NCBI GenBank assembly: GCA_900763885.1 | Contig: CAAFLY010000186.1 | Coordinates: forward strand, 1 to 25,447 | Length of the DNA: 25,447 nt | Origin: Clostridia bacterium | GTDB taxonomy: Bacteria; Bacillota; Clostridia; Oscillospirales; CAG-272 | Direction of reading: 5' to 3' | Shown: positions 13,746 to 21,551 of the stretch, in pieces | Layout of the letters: every line of letters starts with the position of its first letter | Position numbering within the stretch: position 1 is the stretch's first letter | The notes under the pieces: model-generated | The model's database searches: none | The model's input: only the letters and a program-made list of their open reading frames with translations | Told to the model about the DNA's origin: nothing | Position numbers and translations under genes: made by a program

Positions 13746-14324
13746 ATGGAACTGATCCCGATTGGAGAGACCAAACTGAAAATCACACTGGATGAACGGG
13801 AGATGGCGGAGTATCCGCTCCGGCGGCGGGACAGCAATCGCGCGGTACTGCTCCGGCTCTTGCGCGAAATCAAGGACCGCTGCGGCTTTGATACGTCCGG
13901 AAGCCGCGTATTTGTGCAGATGTATCCCGGCAGACGGGGCGGATGCGAGCTGTACGTCACCAAGCTCTGCGCCAGAGAATCCTCCTGGTCAGAGGGCGGC
14001 GGGCGGGGCAAGGGCGGCAGTCTCTATCTCGCAAACGCGCTGGCGGAGGAATATGACGCCCCCAAAACGGCGATCTACCACTTTGACGCGCTGTCCCATC
14101 TCGTCTCGACCTGCGCGTGCCTGTGGAAAAGCGGGTATTCCGGCGCCAGTCACGCCTACCTGGAGCCAGCCGCGCGCCGATTCTATCTCGTCCTCGATCG
14201 CGAGACCTACTTTGCCGGAGAGCATCTCGGAACGCTGTGTCCGCAGTCCGTCGCCGATTACATAGCCGAGCACTGCGATCCCTTTGCCGAAAACGCCGTG
14301 GAAAAGCTCGGGCCGCTTGCGTGA
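13746..14324 (+). CDS. MecA-like adaptor protein
   Basis: A 192-residue protein resembling MecA/YpbH adaptors, which deliver substrates to the ClpC-ClpP protease in Firmicutes. The N-terminal segment MELIPIGETKLKITL is followed by a short acidic/basic helix. RVFVQMYPGRRGGCELYVTKL (from about residue 53) matches the conserved strand-turn-strand of the family. The C-terminal part (about 105-190) would be the ClpC-binding domain, with HFDALSHLVS and a YFAGEHLGTLCPQSVADYI helix. It is slightly shorter than the Bacillus protein, and the linker is Gly-rich. The ATG at 13746 follows AAGGAG; a nearer upstream ATG at 13728 lacks a site. A TATAAT at 13687-13692 may be its -10 box. No ComK or other known target is seen nearby. 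Confidence 0.65.
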   Translation: MELIPIGETKLKITLDEREMAEYPLRRRDSNRAVLLRLLREIKDRCGFDTSGSRVFVQMYPGRRGGCELYVTKLCARESSWSEGGGRGKGGSLYLANALAEEYDAPKTAIYHFDALSHLVSTCACLWKSGYSGASHAYLEPAARRFYLVLDRETYFAGEHLGTLCPQSVADYIAEHCDPFAENAVEKLGPLA

Positions 14325-14394
14325 TGTTCTCCGTTTTCCCGTCCGCGCTCCCCGGCAGGCTTTGCCCATCCCGACAGGCGATCCCCCGCGGCGG

Positions 14395-15651
14395 CTACGC
14401 GTTCTCCCCGGCAAGCCACATCCGGCGGACCTCCTCGTACACGGAATCCGGTGCCGGCTCCTCCTTATGGGATGTGCGCGGCTGGAGCTGATCCCCGGCG
14501 ACCCACGGTGTGGTGCAGGCGTTGTCCCCGCGCCACGCGTCCCGCTCCTCCGGATTGCGCAGGTTCGGCACGTCGATCGGGATATTGCCGGCGAGAATCG
14601 ACTTGTACGCGAGCAGTCCGCAGATGCCCATGTCGATCGCGGTGTACACATCGATGGACCATTCGCCGTCCGGTCTGCCGAGGATCTTCTCGATGAAGAA
14701 GTGGGTCGGATAGAAATCGCTGCCGCCGTGACCGTTGTAGTGCTTTGCCGCGTCCGCCGCGATCTTCGGCTCCGGCGCGTACTGCTCCCACGTGCCGTGG
14801 CACCGTCTCTCGCCCTCCTTATACACGTTGAGGGGCTGCAGCGGCTCAAGCCGTCCGGTTTCCATCATGCCGCGTTCGCAGTACAGCTCGTAGTTGATGC
14901 TGCCCGGCTCGCGCTTCAGACTGCCGTGGACGCTCTTCATGACAGCCCCGTTCTCCAGCGTCACCATCTCGACGCCGGAGCCTCTGCCGCCACCCAGCTT
15001 CGCGAGATCCTTATTGTACGGCGTTTCAAAGCCGACCACCCTGACCGGACGCAGACCCGTGATCGTGATCAGCGGACCGAGGGAATGCGTGTTGTAGAAC
15101 GTCGGGGATTCCCGGTTGCGCCAATGGTCCCGTTCGCCGTACGTGATCTGCGGCCAGATCGCCGAGCAGTCGTGGATGTATTCGCCCTCGCCGTACAGAG
15201 CCATGCCCAGCTCGCCCGTGCGGTACCGGCGCCACATCTCGAACGTATGCGTCATGTAGCAGTAGTTTTCCGCGTAGGCATACACGAGTCCCGTTCTCTC
15301 CACGGTCTCGATCAGCTCCACCGCCTGTGCCATCGTTTCGCACGGCAGCACCTCGGACAGCACGTGCTTGCCCTTGTTCATGCACCGGATCGCGAAGGTC
15401 GCGTGCTCCGTCGCGTAATTCGCCAGCACCACCGCATCCATATCGTATTCGATGAAGTCGTCAAAGCGCTCGAATACCGCGATCTCCGTGCCGCATTCCT
15501 TCGCCGTTTTCTTTGCCTCGTCGAGAAGCGGTACATACTTGTCGCAGACCGCCACAAGCTCCGCGTCGGGATGGTGCAGAAGCACACCGATCATCGTCTG
15601 TCCGCGCGCGCCGCCGAATACACCGATGCGCAGTTTTCTTTTTTCCGCCAT
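14395..15651 (-). CDS. Gfo/Idh/MocA family oxidoreductase
   Basis: A 418-residue NAD(P)-dependent sugar or polyol dehydrogenase-like protein. The N-terminal Rossmann fold shows IGVFGGARG (9-17) and VCDKY at the end of strand 2. The second domain includes NTHSLGPLITITG, where the His would correspond to the catalytic region of the family. The usual EKP motif after strand 5 is replaced by SEVLP (99-103), so the conserved Lys that contacts the cofactor and substrate is absent; some Gfo/Idh subgroups share such a change. AAGGAG precedes the ATG. It is a single-gene unit with its own consensus promoter, divergent from the LRR protein gene and convergent with the MecA-like gene. Substrate unknown; a glycan-derived sugar fits the neighbourhood. 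Confidence 0.85.
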   Translation of the reverse strand: MAEKRKLRIGVFGGARGQTMIGVLLHHPDAELVAVCDKYVPLLDEAKKTAKECGTEIAVFERFDDFIEYDMDAVVLANYATEHATFAIRCMNKGKHVLSEVLPCETMAQAVELIETVERTGLVYAYAENYCYMTHTFEMWRRYRTGELGMALYGEGEYIHDCSAIWPQITYGERDHWRNRESPTFYNTHSLGPLITITGLRPVRVVGFETPYNKDLAKLGGGRGSGVEMVTLENGAVMKSVHGSLKREPGSINYELYCERGMMETGRLEPLQPLNVYKEGERRCHGTWEQYAPEPKIAADAAKHYNGHGGSDFYPTHFFIEKILGRPDGEWSIDVYTAIDMGICGLLAYKSILAGNIPIDVPNLRNPEERDAWRGDNACTTPWVAGDQLQPRTSHKEEPAPDSVYEEVRRMWLAGENA

Positions 15652-15709
15652 TGCTGTTCTCCTTATGTTTTGGTTTCCCCTGCTGTCGGCTTTGGGAGTG
15701 GTCCTCTAC

Positions 15710-15738
15710 AGTATACCATCCGCGTCAGCCGTTGTAAA
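15710..15738 (-). promoter_or_regulatory. Promoter of the Gfo/Idh/MocA gene
   Basis: On the minus strand TTTACA (15733-15738), a 17-nt spacer and TATACT (15710-15715), 58 nt before the ATG. Confidence 0.8.
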
Positions 15739-15789
15739 GAGAAAATCGCACGCTCCGGCAAAAAAACAGCGTCCATTCACAAAAAACGG

Positions 15790-15818
15790 TGGAATCCATC
15801 ACGCCGTCATGCTATACT
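15790..15818 (+). promoter_or_regulatory. Possible promoter of the LRR membrane protein gene
   Basis: TGGAAT (15790-15795), a 17-nt spacer and TATACT (15813-15818), 41 nt before the ATG at 15860. The -35 box is poor. Together with the minus-strand promoter at 15710-15738 it makes this a divergent promoter region. Confidence 0.35.
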
Positions 15819-15859
15819 ATGGAAAAACGAACGAATTTTATAAAGGACGGCGAAACCGT

Positions 15860-17380
15860 ATGGATATGGAAATGCAGAAGCTCCGCAGCGACAAGGACGT
15901 ACACGAGTGGTATCCGCTCTGTCCCTGCCAGGTGCGCAAAAACACCGTATACGAGACGGACGGCAGGGTGTATCTCTCCGTCACGACCGCCATTCTGACC
16001 GCGGGTCACGTCACCGCGCTCCACGTCACCATCGAGCCGACCGACGCGCGCAGACAGCCCCTCCCCGCCATCCGCACGTCCATCGCCCTGGAACGGTCCG
16101 CCGAACACGCCGCGCCGATCCCGCTCCCGGATGACGCCATGTACGTGCACACCACCATCGACGCGGTGTATGACGGGGATCGTGCCGTCTGGGAACGCGG
16201 CGACCGCTCTCCGGCAGTGCTGCCCGAGCAGGCGATGCTGTGGCAGACCGATCCCCTGTACGCACAGCTCAGACGGGAATGCGAGGGCATTGTGGAGCCC
16301 GTGTACCAGCCCGACGCCATCGACGGCGGTTGGCGGTGTACGTGCGGGCAGATCAATCTCGCCGACCGGGAGGACTGCTGCCGGTGTCACGGAAACCGCG
16401 CATGGATGGAGGCCCACTTCGACCGGGATTATCTCGCCGAAAAGAACGAGGCCTATGTGGAGCTTGCCAAAAAGACGCCCGACAGGAAGGTGAACTATCG
16501 CAACGACAAGGATCGCGCGGATCGCCGGAAGATGATCGCCATTCTCGCCTCGTTTGCCGCCGCGATCGCACTGATCGTCTGCACGTTCACGCTCATTCTC
16601 CCGTCCGTGCGCTACAGCCAGGCGAATACCGCGCTCTCAAACGGCGATTATGACGCCGCGATCGCCGGATTCACCGCGCTTGGCTCGTTCCGGAACGCCG
16701 CCGCCCGTGCCGTGGACGCGACCTATCAAAAGGCGCGGGAGATGACGGGGCTGGATGAGGTAAATCTCGTGACGACGGACGCGTGCCCCTGGTTCTCGAT
16801 CACGGAGGATGGGGTGCTGTCCATGCGCAAGGACGACTACAAGGGCTCGTGGGAGGAGTTTGTCGTGCCGGATCTCGTGGATGGGATCCTTGTGCGGGAG
16901 CTGGACCGAAATTTCTTCTTAAACTGCAAGGAGCTCAAAACCGTCGTCCTCTCCGACTGCATTGAGGTGCTCGGTGAGCAGACCTTCTACAACTGCGACG
17001 CGCTGACGGAGGTCCGTTTCGGAAAGAATCTCAAAACGATCTCCCCCCGCGCCTTCATCAACTGCGTGTCGCTCACGTCGATCACGATCCCGGACACCGT
17101 GGAGAAGATCGGACTGCGCGCCTTCAACAGCTGCACCGCTCTGACCGACGTCACACTCGGACGCGGGATCACGGAGCTGCCCAGCTACCTCTTCAGCTGC
17201 TGCTACAAGCTCCGCCGCGTGAACTGTCTCGGTGTGATCACATCGGTCGGGGACTTCGCGTTCTCGGATTGTCCGGCACTGGAGAAGCTCTATGTGCCCG
17301 CCGGATGCGACTGGAGCGCGGTGGCGATCGGTTCGGACAACGATGCGCTGTCCCACGCGGAGATCGTCGTGGAAAAGTGA
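15860..17380 (+). CDS. Membrane protein with RanBP2-type zinc ribbon and BspA-like leucine-rich repeats
   Basis: A 506-residue protein of mixed architecture. Residues 1-150 form a predicted beta-rich domain I do not recognise. At 158-180 lies a RanBP2-like zinc finger, W158-R-C160-X-C162 ... N166 ... C173/C174-X-C176. A charged stretch (KDRADRRK) precedes one membrane helix (about 225-250). A short TPR-like helix pair follows (SNGDYDAAIAGFTALGSFRNA, 260-280), and then LRR_5 repeats of the BspA type from about 345 to 480 (for example ALTEVRFGKNLKTISPRAF). No signal peptide, so the zinc finger should be cytoplasmic and the repeats outside. The ATG at 15860 follows AAAGGA at 13 nt; the ATGs at 15866 and 15872 are alternatives. 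Probable surface or sensing role, unproven. A terminator follows. Confidence 0.8.
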   Translation: MDMEMQKLRSDKDVHEWYPLCPCQVRKNTVYETDGRVYLSVTTAILTAGHVTALHVTIEPTDARRQPLPAIRTSIALERSAEHAAPIPLPDDAMYVHTTIDAVYDGDRAVWERGDRSPAVLPEQAMLWQTDPLYAQLRRECEGIVEPVYQPDAIDGGWRCTCGQINLADREDCCRCHGNRAWMEAHFDRDYLAEKNEAYVELAKKTPDRKVNYRNDKDRADRRKMIAILASFAAAIALIVCTFTLILPSVRYSQANTALSNGDYDAAIAGFTALGSFRNAAARAVDATYQKAREMTGLDEVNLVTTDACPWFSITEDGVLSMRKDDYKGSWEEFVVPDLVDGILVRELDRNFFLNCKELKTVVLSDCIEVLGEQTFYNCDALTEVRFGKNLKTISPRAFINCVSLTSITIPDTVEKIGLRAFNSCTALTDVTLGRGITELPSYLFSCCYKLRRVNCLGVITSVGDFAFSDCPALEKLYVPAGCDWSAVAIGSDNDALSHAEIVVEK

Positions 17381-17419
17381 AAAAACGCTGATTTTCGATT
17401 GTTTTTGGCGATTCAAAAC

Positions 17420-17460
17420 AAAAAAACGGACATTCTGCAAAAGATAATGTCCGTTTTTCG
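17420..17460. terminator. Terminator after the LRR protein gene
   Basis: AAAACGGACATT (17423-17434) pairs with AATGTCCGTTTT (17446-17457) around an 11-nt loop, with A-rich and T-rich flanks. It ends directly against the next promoter. Confidence 0.85.
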
Positions 17461-17489
17461 TTGACTTTTCCGGCGTGGGCGGGTATAAT
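17461..17489 (+). promoter_or_regulatory. Strong promoter of the solute-binding protein operon
   Basis: TTGACT (17461-17466), exactly 17 nt and a perfect TATAAT (17484-17489). It is the strongest-looking coding-gene promoter in the window and drives 17533-20782 and possibly 20821-21465. Confidence 0.9.
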
Positions 17490-17499
17490 GGAGAAAATA

Positions 17500-17513
17500 C
17501 CCTCCCAGGAGGG
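17500..17513 (+). promoter_or_regulatory. Short inverted repeat at the mRNA 5' end
   Basis: CCCTCC-CA-GGAGGG, six-base perfect arms with a 2-nt gap, about 11 nt after the -10 box. It contains a GGAGG sequence that is not the gene's ribosome binding site (AAGGAG at 17521-17526). It could be an operator or a 5' hairpin. Confidence 0.4.
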
Positions 17514-17532
17514 ATATAAGAAGGAGATCACC

Positions 17533-19026
17533 ATGAAACGCAGAATCAGTCTACTCGTACTCATCGCCATGCTTCTATGCGTTCTCCCTTCCTGCTCCGG
17601 AAACGCAGAGGAATCCACCCCGGCGGACACCACAGCGACCGAATCCGAAACCGCGCCAGCCGAAACCGAGAATCCCTACGATCCGCACCTGCCCTCCGCC
17701 GATTACGACGGATACACCATGACCTTCGCCGTGCGCGGAAACGAGGGCGATCACACCAACTGGGACGGCATCGACATTGTGGTCGAGGAGCTGACCGGAG
17801 ATTCCCTCAACGACGCCATCTACGCACGCAACACCTACATGGGCGACACCTACAACATCCAGATCGCGGCCGTTTTCTGCGGAGACACCTCCGTCGCGAC
17901 CACGGGCAGCGATATGTTCAAGCGGGTGGAGAAATCCATCCTCGGCGGGGATGAGGAGTTCGCCGCGATCCTCACCTCCCCCTACGACTCCATCGGCTAC
18001 GCGCTCAGCGGCTACGTACTGGACCTCGGCGGGATCCCCCATCTCGATTTCACAAAGCCGTGGTGGAACCAGAACGTCCGGGAGGCACTGACCTTCGGCA
18101 GCCGGAATTACCTCGCCACCGGGGAGCTCACCATCGTGGACAACTACGCGACCCACGTCATGATCTTCGACAAAAAGCTCGCGACCGACTTCTCCATAGA
18201 CGATCCGTATGCCGATGTGCGCAACGGAAAATGGACGCTGGACAAATTCTTCCGAAACGCGTCCCTCGCGACCACGGATCTGGACGGCGACGGCGCGATG
18301 GGCATGGACGACCGCTACGGATACGCCTATTGGCAGGACGCGGTGTTCTCCCTCCTCTACTCGACCGGCAATTCCTTCGGCTCCATCATCGACGGCAAGC
18401 CGGAGCTGACCTTCTTCACCGACCACACCGTGGACACCTGGAACAAGCTCATGACCTTCCTGTCCTCCGGCGACACCTACGCGACCTACGATTACGCCGA
18501 ATCGTACGGCTGGAACATCGACGGGGCGTTTTTCAGCCTCCTCGCCAACCACCAGATCCTCTACGGCTACTCCACCATCTATACCGTGATCACGCTGCGC
18601 GAGCTGGAGACCGAATTCGGCATTCTCCCGAACCCGAAATTTGACGAGACGCAGCAGAATTACATCACAGCGCCCCATGCCTACGGACACACGATGCTGA
18701 CCGTGCCGATCACCGTCTCCGATTCGGACCGCACGGGACTCTTACTGGAGGCGTTTTCCGCAAAGAGCGCGGAGCTTGTCACCCCGGCGTTCTACGACAA
18801 GACCCTCATCGGCAAATCCACCCGCGACGAGGATTCCGCCGAAATGCTCTCGCTCATCTTTGGCAACGTCCACTACGACATCGGCCACTTCTTCATGTGG
18901 GGCTCCCTGCCGCACAAGGTGATGCTCGCGTGGAACGACAAAAAAACGGACATCGGCTCCATCTATGCCAGAGCGGAAAAATCCGCGCGCCGGGATATGG
19001 AGAAATGCGCGTCCCTCTTTGAATAA
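17533..19026 (+). CDS. Extracellular solute-binding lipoprotein (ABC sugar-type)
   Basis: A 497-residue lipoprotein. The N-terminus is a signal peptide with lipobox LPSC (18-21), so C21 should be lipidated and the protein anchored to the outer face of the membrane. A Thr/Glu/Pro-rich linker (about 25-50) follows, and then a large solute-binding domain of the family 1 (carbohydrate ABC) type. A DLDGDGAMGMDDRYG segment resembles an EF-hand calcium loop, as seen in other members. AAGGAG precedes the ATG at 17533. The usual permease genes are absent; instead a sialidase-like gene starts 13 nt after the stop. The ligand is probably an oligosaccharide, inferred from family and neighbour. The transporter it serves must be encoded elsewhere. 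Confidence 0.85.
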   Translation: MKRRISLLVLIAMLLCVLPSCSGNAEESTPADTTATESETAPAETENPYDPHLPSADYDGYTMTFAVRGNEGDHTNWDGIDIVVEELTGDSLNDAIYARNTYMGDTYNIQIAAVFCGDTSVATTGSDMFKRVEKSILGGDEEFAAILTSPYDSIGYALSGYVLDLGGIPHLDFTKPWWNQNVREALTFGSRNYLATGELTIVDNYATHVMIFDKKLATDFSIDDPYADVRNGKWTLDKFFRNASLATTDLDGDGAMGMDDRYGYAYWQDAVFSLLYSTGNSFGSIIDGKPELTFFTDHTVDTWNKLMTFLSSGDTYATYDYAESYGWNIDGAFFSLLANHQILYGYSTIYTVITLRELETEFGILPNPKFDETQQNYITAPHAYGHTMLTVPITVSDSDRTGLLLEAFSAKSAELVTPAFYDKTLIGKSTRDEDSAEMLSLIFGNVHYDIGHFFMWGSLPHKVMLAWNDKKTDIGSIYARAEKSARRDMEKCASLFE

Positions 19027-19039
19027 CGGAGATCGTCTT

Positions 19040-20782
19040 ATGGAACAGTTCTTATCTTCTCTCACCGCCCGTCTGTCCGGGTCCGACCGCGACCGCCTCC
19101 TTGCCGTTCACGCGCCGCGGACCGTTGCCATCCCGCCGGAGGATTCCCGCCGCGCCGTCGTTGTCATGCCGGACGGGGAGATCCGCGCATATGGGGTGAC
19201 CGGGAAAACCGAGCCCTTCGGCACGGGCAGGCAGGTCTATCTCTCCTCCGGCAACTGCGGTCTGGATTGGCGTCTGGTCACACCCGATGGCCGGACGATG
19301 GGGGCGGCGACCTATCTGCCCTGGTGCGCGCGCTGGGTCACGGTCTGCTCGGACGGCGCGGGCACCTACGCGCTCACCTCCGCGATCGGACCGGACGACA
19401 CCTCTCCCACGCGGGTCCCGATCACCACAGATCGCCTGATCGATATGTTCCAGCCGGAGTTTTATCAAAGGGGGAAGGGCTGGCGGATCGTCTGCTGCGG
19501 TCACACCTCCAGCGACGGCTGGGATATGCCCGTATTCGTCTATTCCGACGACGACGGAGACACATGGAATACGGTCTGTCTCTCCTCCACCCCCCGGCAC
19601 GAAGCGGTCTATCCCCATCTCGGTGTCCGCTGGCAGAATACCGGCACGGAATCGACGTTCACGCGTCTGGCAGACGGCAGGCTGATGCTGCTTGTCCGCA
19701 CATCGCTCGATTGGCTCTATGTCTATTATTCCGCCGATCTCGGCACCACGTGGACCGACGGCGAGCCATCCCCCTTCCACTGCACGCTGACCACGCCGTA
19801 TCTGCTCCGCTTATCCGACGGACGCACGGTCTTGTTCTGGAACAACACGCGTCCGCTTGCCGAACGGAACCACGAGACGGAATTTCCGCCGCTCTCCATG
19901 GGTACGATTCTCGGCTATGGCGAGGACGTGTTCACGAACCGCGACGCCTGCCATGCCGCAATCGCCGACGACGGGGACTGCACACGCTGGTGCGGCTTCC
20001 GGGAGCTGGCGCTGAACGAGATCCGCAACGCGCCCGATTTTCGGGTACACGGCGGAAAGCTGTCCTCCGCGGACAAGAGCGTCCATCAGTTCCAGGCCAT
20101 CGAGCTGCCGCACGGACGGATCCTGGTCTCCTACGGACAGCACGCGTCCAGCCGGCGGCTCGCGATCTTCTCCGTCGATTGGCTGTATGAAAGCGAACGC
20201 ACGGAGGACTGGCAGGAGGGACTTTGCCATGTCAGCACGCAGCTGTACGTAAAGAGCGTCTCCGGCTGCCATCTCGACACCGCGTTCGCCGGACACTGCG
20301 CTTGGAACCGGACAAACGGCGCGCTGCTGGTCCCCGATCCGGATGCGACCTTCGGCGAGGTGCTGCAGCTCTGTCGGATCCGCGACGAACGGCTAGTGTC
20401 CGATGTGCAGGGCATGGTGTGGAATTTTCCGGCGGCGGCTGCCGGTACACTGACGCTGGAGATACGTGTGGAGGGCTCCGGGGCGGCGATCCGGCTGTGC
20501 GACCACTGGATGAACCCCTCGGACCCGGATGTGTTCCGGTACGCCCTGTACGACTTCACCCTCGACGGGCGCGTGCTGTCCCCCGGCGTATGGCACACGG
20601 TCACGGTCACCTTCGCGGCAGACGGCACAGGTCTGGTACGCGCGGACGGCAGGACGCTGTTCGCCATCCGACGAAACGGTCCCGCGCCGCAGGGGATCTC
20701 GTACCTCCATATGCAGACGACAGCCGAGGCGACCGATCCGCGCGGTACCCTCATCCGGCGCATGGCGTTTCACGCGGAATAA
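19040..20782 (+). CDS. Sialidase-like (BNR/Asp-box) protein with C-terminal lectin-like domain
   Basis: A 580-residue six-bladed propeller-type protein. Asp boxes are seen at SDDDGDTW (169-176) and SADLGTTW (231-238). E204 with the following FTRLADGRLMLLVRT (207-221) matches the sialidase pattern in which the Glu and Arg belong to the active site. From about 440 to 575 there is a beta-sandwich region resembling LamG/concanavalin-type domains (LSPGVWHTVTVTF). The classical N-terminal RIP motif is not clear, so exo-sialidase activity is uncertain and another exo-glycosidase specificity is possible. No signal peptide, so cytoplasmic. The ATG at 19040 follows CGGAG; it starts 13 nt after the solute-binding protein stop, hence one operon. 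It would act on the imported glycan. Confidence 0.75.
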   Translation: MEQFLSSLTARLSGSDRDRLLAVHAPRTVAIPPEDSRRAVVVMPDGEIRAYGVTGKTEPFGTGRQVYLSSGNCGLDWRLVTPDGRTMGAATYLPWCARWVTVCSDGAGTYALTSAIGPDDTSPTRVPITTDRLIDMFQPEFYQRGKGWRIVCCGHTSSDGWDMPVFVYSDDDGDTWNTVCLSSTPRHEAVYPHLGVRWQNTGTESTFTRLADGRLMLLVRTSLDWLYVYYSADLGTTWTDGEPSPFHCTLTTPYLLRLSDGRTVLFWNNTRPLAERNHETEFPPLSMGTILGYGEDVFTNRDACHAAIADDGDCTRWCGFRELALNEIRNAPDFRVHGGKLSSADKSVHQFQAIELPHGRILVSYGQHASSRRLAIFSVDWLYESERTEDWQEGLCHVSTQLYVKSVSGCHLDTAFAGHCAWNRTNGALLVPDPDATFGEVLQLCRIRDERLVSDVQGMVWNFPAAAAGTLTLEIRVEGSGAAIRLCDHWMNPSDPDVFRYALYDFTLDGRVLSPGVWHTVTVTFAADGTGLVRADGRTLFAIRRNGPAPQGISYLHMQTTAEATDPRGTLIRRMAFHAE

Positions 20783-20820
20783 TCTATCCTATCCCCAAAG
20801 AATCTGAGGCAGAATCACAG

Positions 20821-21465
20821 ATGGAGTACTTTATCTTTTGCTTTGACCTGATCGGCACGTTCGCCTTCGCCCTGTCGGGAGCGATCACGGGCCTGCAGAA
20901 ACGGATGGACGTCCTCGGCGTATGCGTGCTGGGACTGACCACAGCCGTCGGAGGCGGTATCACACGCGATCTCCTGCTCGGCATCACGCCGCCGTCCGCG
21001 TTCCGCGATCCCACCTTCCTGTGCGTCGCGCTCGGCGTATCGATCCTTGTGTTTATCCCATGGATCCGACGGCTCCTGTTCGCAAACCGACGGTTTTATG
21101 ACCTTTTGCTCCTGTGGACGGACTCTGCGGGGCTGGGGATCTTCACGGTCTGCGGCGTGCAGGTGGCGATGATGGCAGGTCACGGGGAAAACGCGATCCT
21201 TGTGCTGTTTGTGGCGGTGCTGACCGGTGTCGGCGGCGGTGTGCTGCGCGATATTTTCGCCGGAGACCGTCCGTACATATTCATCAAGCATTTTTACGCC
21301 TGCGCCGCCCTTGCCGGAGCCATTGTGTGCTATCTGCCGTGGCGTTTTCTGCCGCGGATCCCGACCAACTGGGATATGATCGCCGGATTTGCCGTGGTGC
21401 TCGTTCTGCGGATCTGTGCCGCGCGTTTCCACTGGAGCCTGCCGAAATCCGAGGGGCTGGACTGA
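20821..21465 (+). CDS. TRIC/UPF0126 family membrane channel
   Basis: A 214-residue membrane protein with about seven helices, made of two related halves as in the bacterial TRIC (YicG/YadS-like) trimeric cation channel family. Each half has the Gly-rich signature: TTAVGGGITRDLLLG in the first and LTGVGGGVLRDIFAGDRP in the second. The opening FIFCFDLIGTFAFALSGA is also typical. The ATG at 20821 is chosen by family length and a GAGG 14 nt before; the frame is open further upstream inside the sialidase-like gene. It lies 38 nt after that gene, on the same strand, and is probably read through. Prokaryotic TRICs conduct K+ and similar cations; some family members are annotated as glycine transporters. 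Ends at a bidirectional terminator. Confidence 0.9.
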   Translation: MEYFIFCFDLIGTFAFALSGAITGLQKRMDVLGVCVLGLTTAVGGGITRDLLLGITPPSAFRDPTFLCVALGVSILVFIPWIRRLLFANRRFYDLLLLWTDSAGLGIFTVCGVQVAMMAGHGENAILVLFVAVLTGVGGGVLRDIFAGDRPYIFIKHFYACAALAGAIVCYLPWRFLPRIPTNWDMIAGFAVVLVLRICAARFHWSLPKSEGLD

Positions 21466-21478
21466 TCCGCAGCGTATG

Positions 21479-21527
21479 AAAAAAGCATTCCCGCGTACCC
21501 AAAAGGCACGTTCGGAATGCTTTTTCT
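21479..21527. terminator. Bidirectional terminator between TRIC and ABC genes
   Basis: AAAAAGCATTCC (21481-21492) pairs with GGAATGCTTTTT (21515-21526) around a 22-nt apical region. A and T tracts lie on both sides, serving the convergent transcripts. Confidence 0.85.
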
Positions 21528-21551
21528 GTGTTTGTTCCGGTTTTTTGTGCG

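Noticed and set aside
14325..14394. Terminator between the MecA-like and oxidoreductase genes
   Set aside because: The 70-nt convergent gap contains G+C-rich sequence but no clear stem followed by a T-run on either strand.
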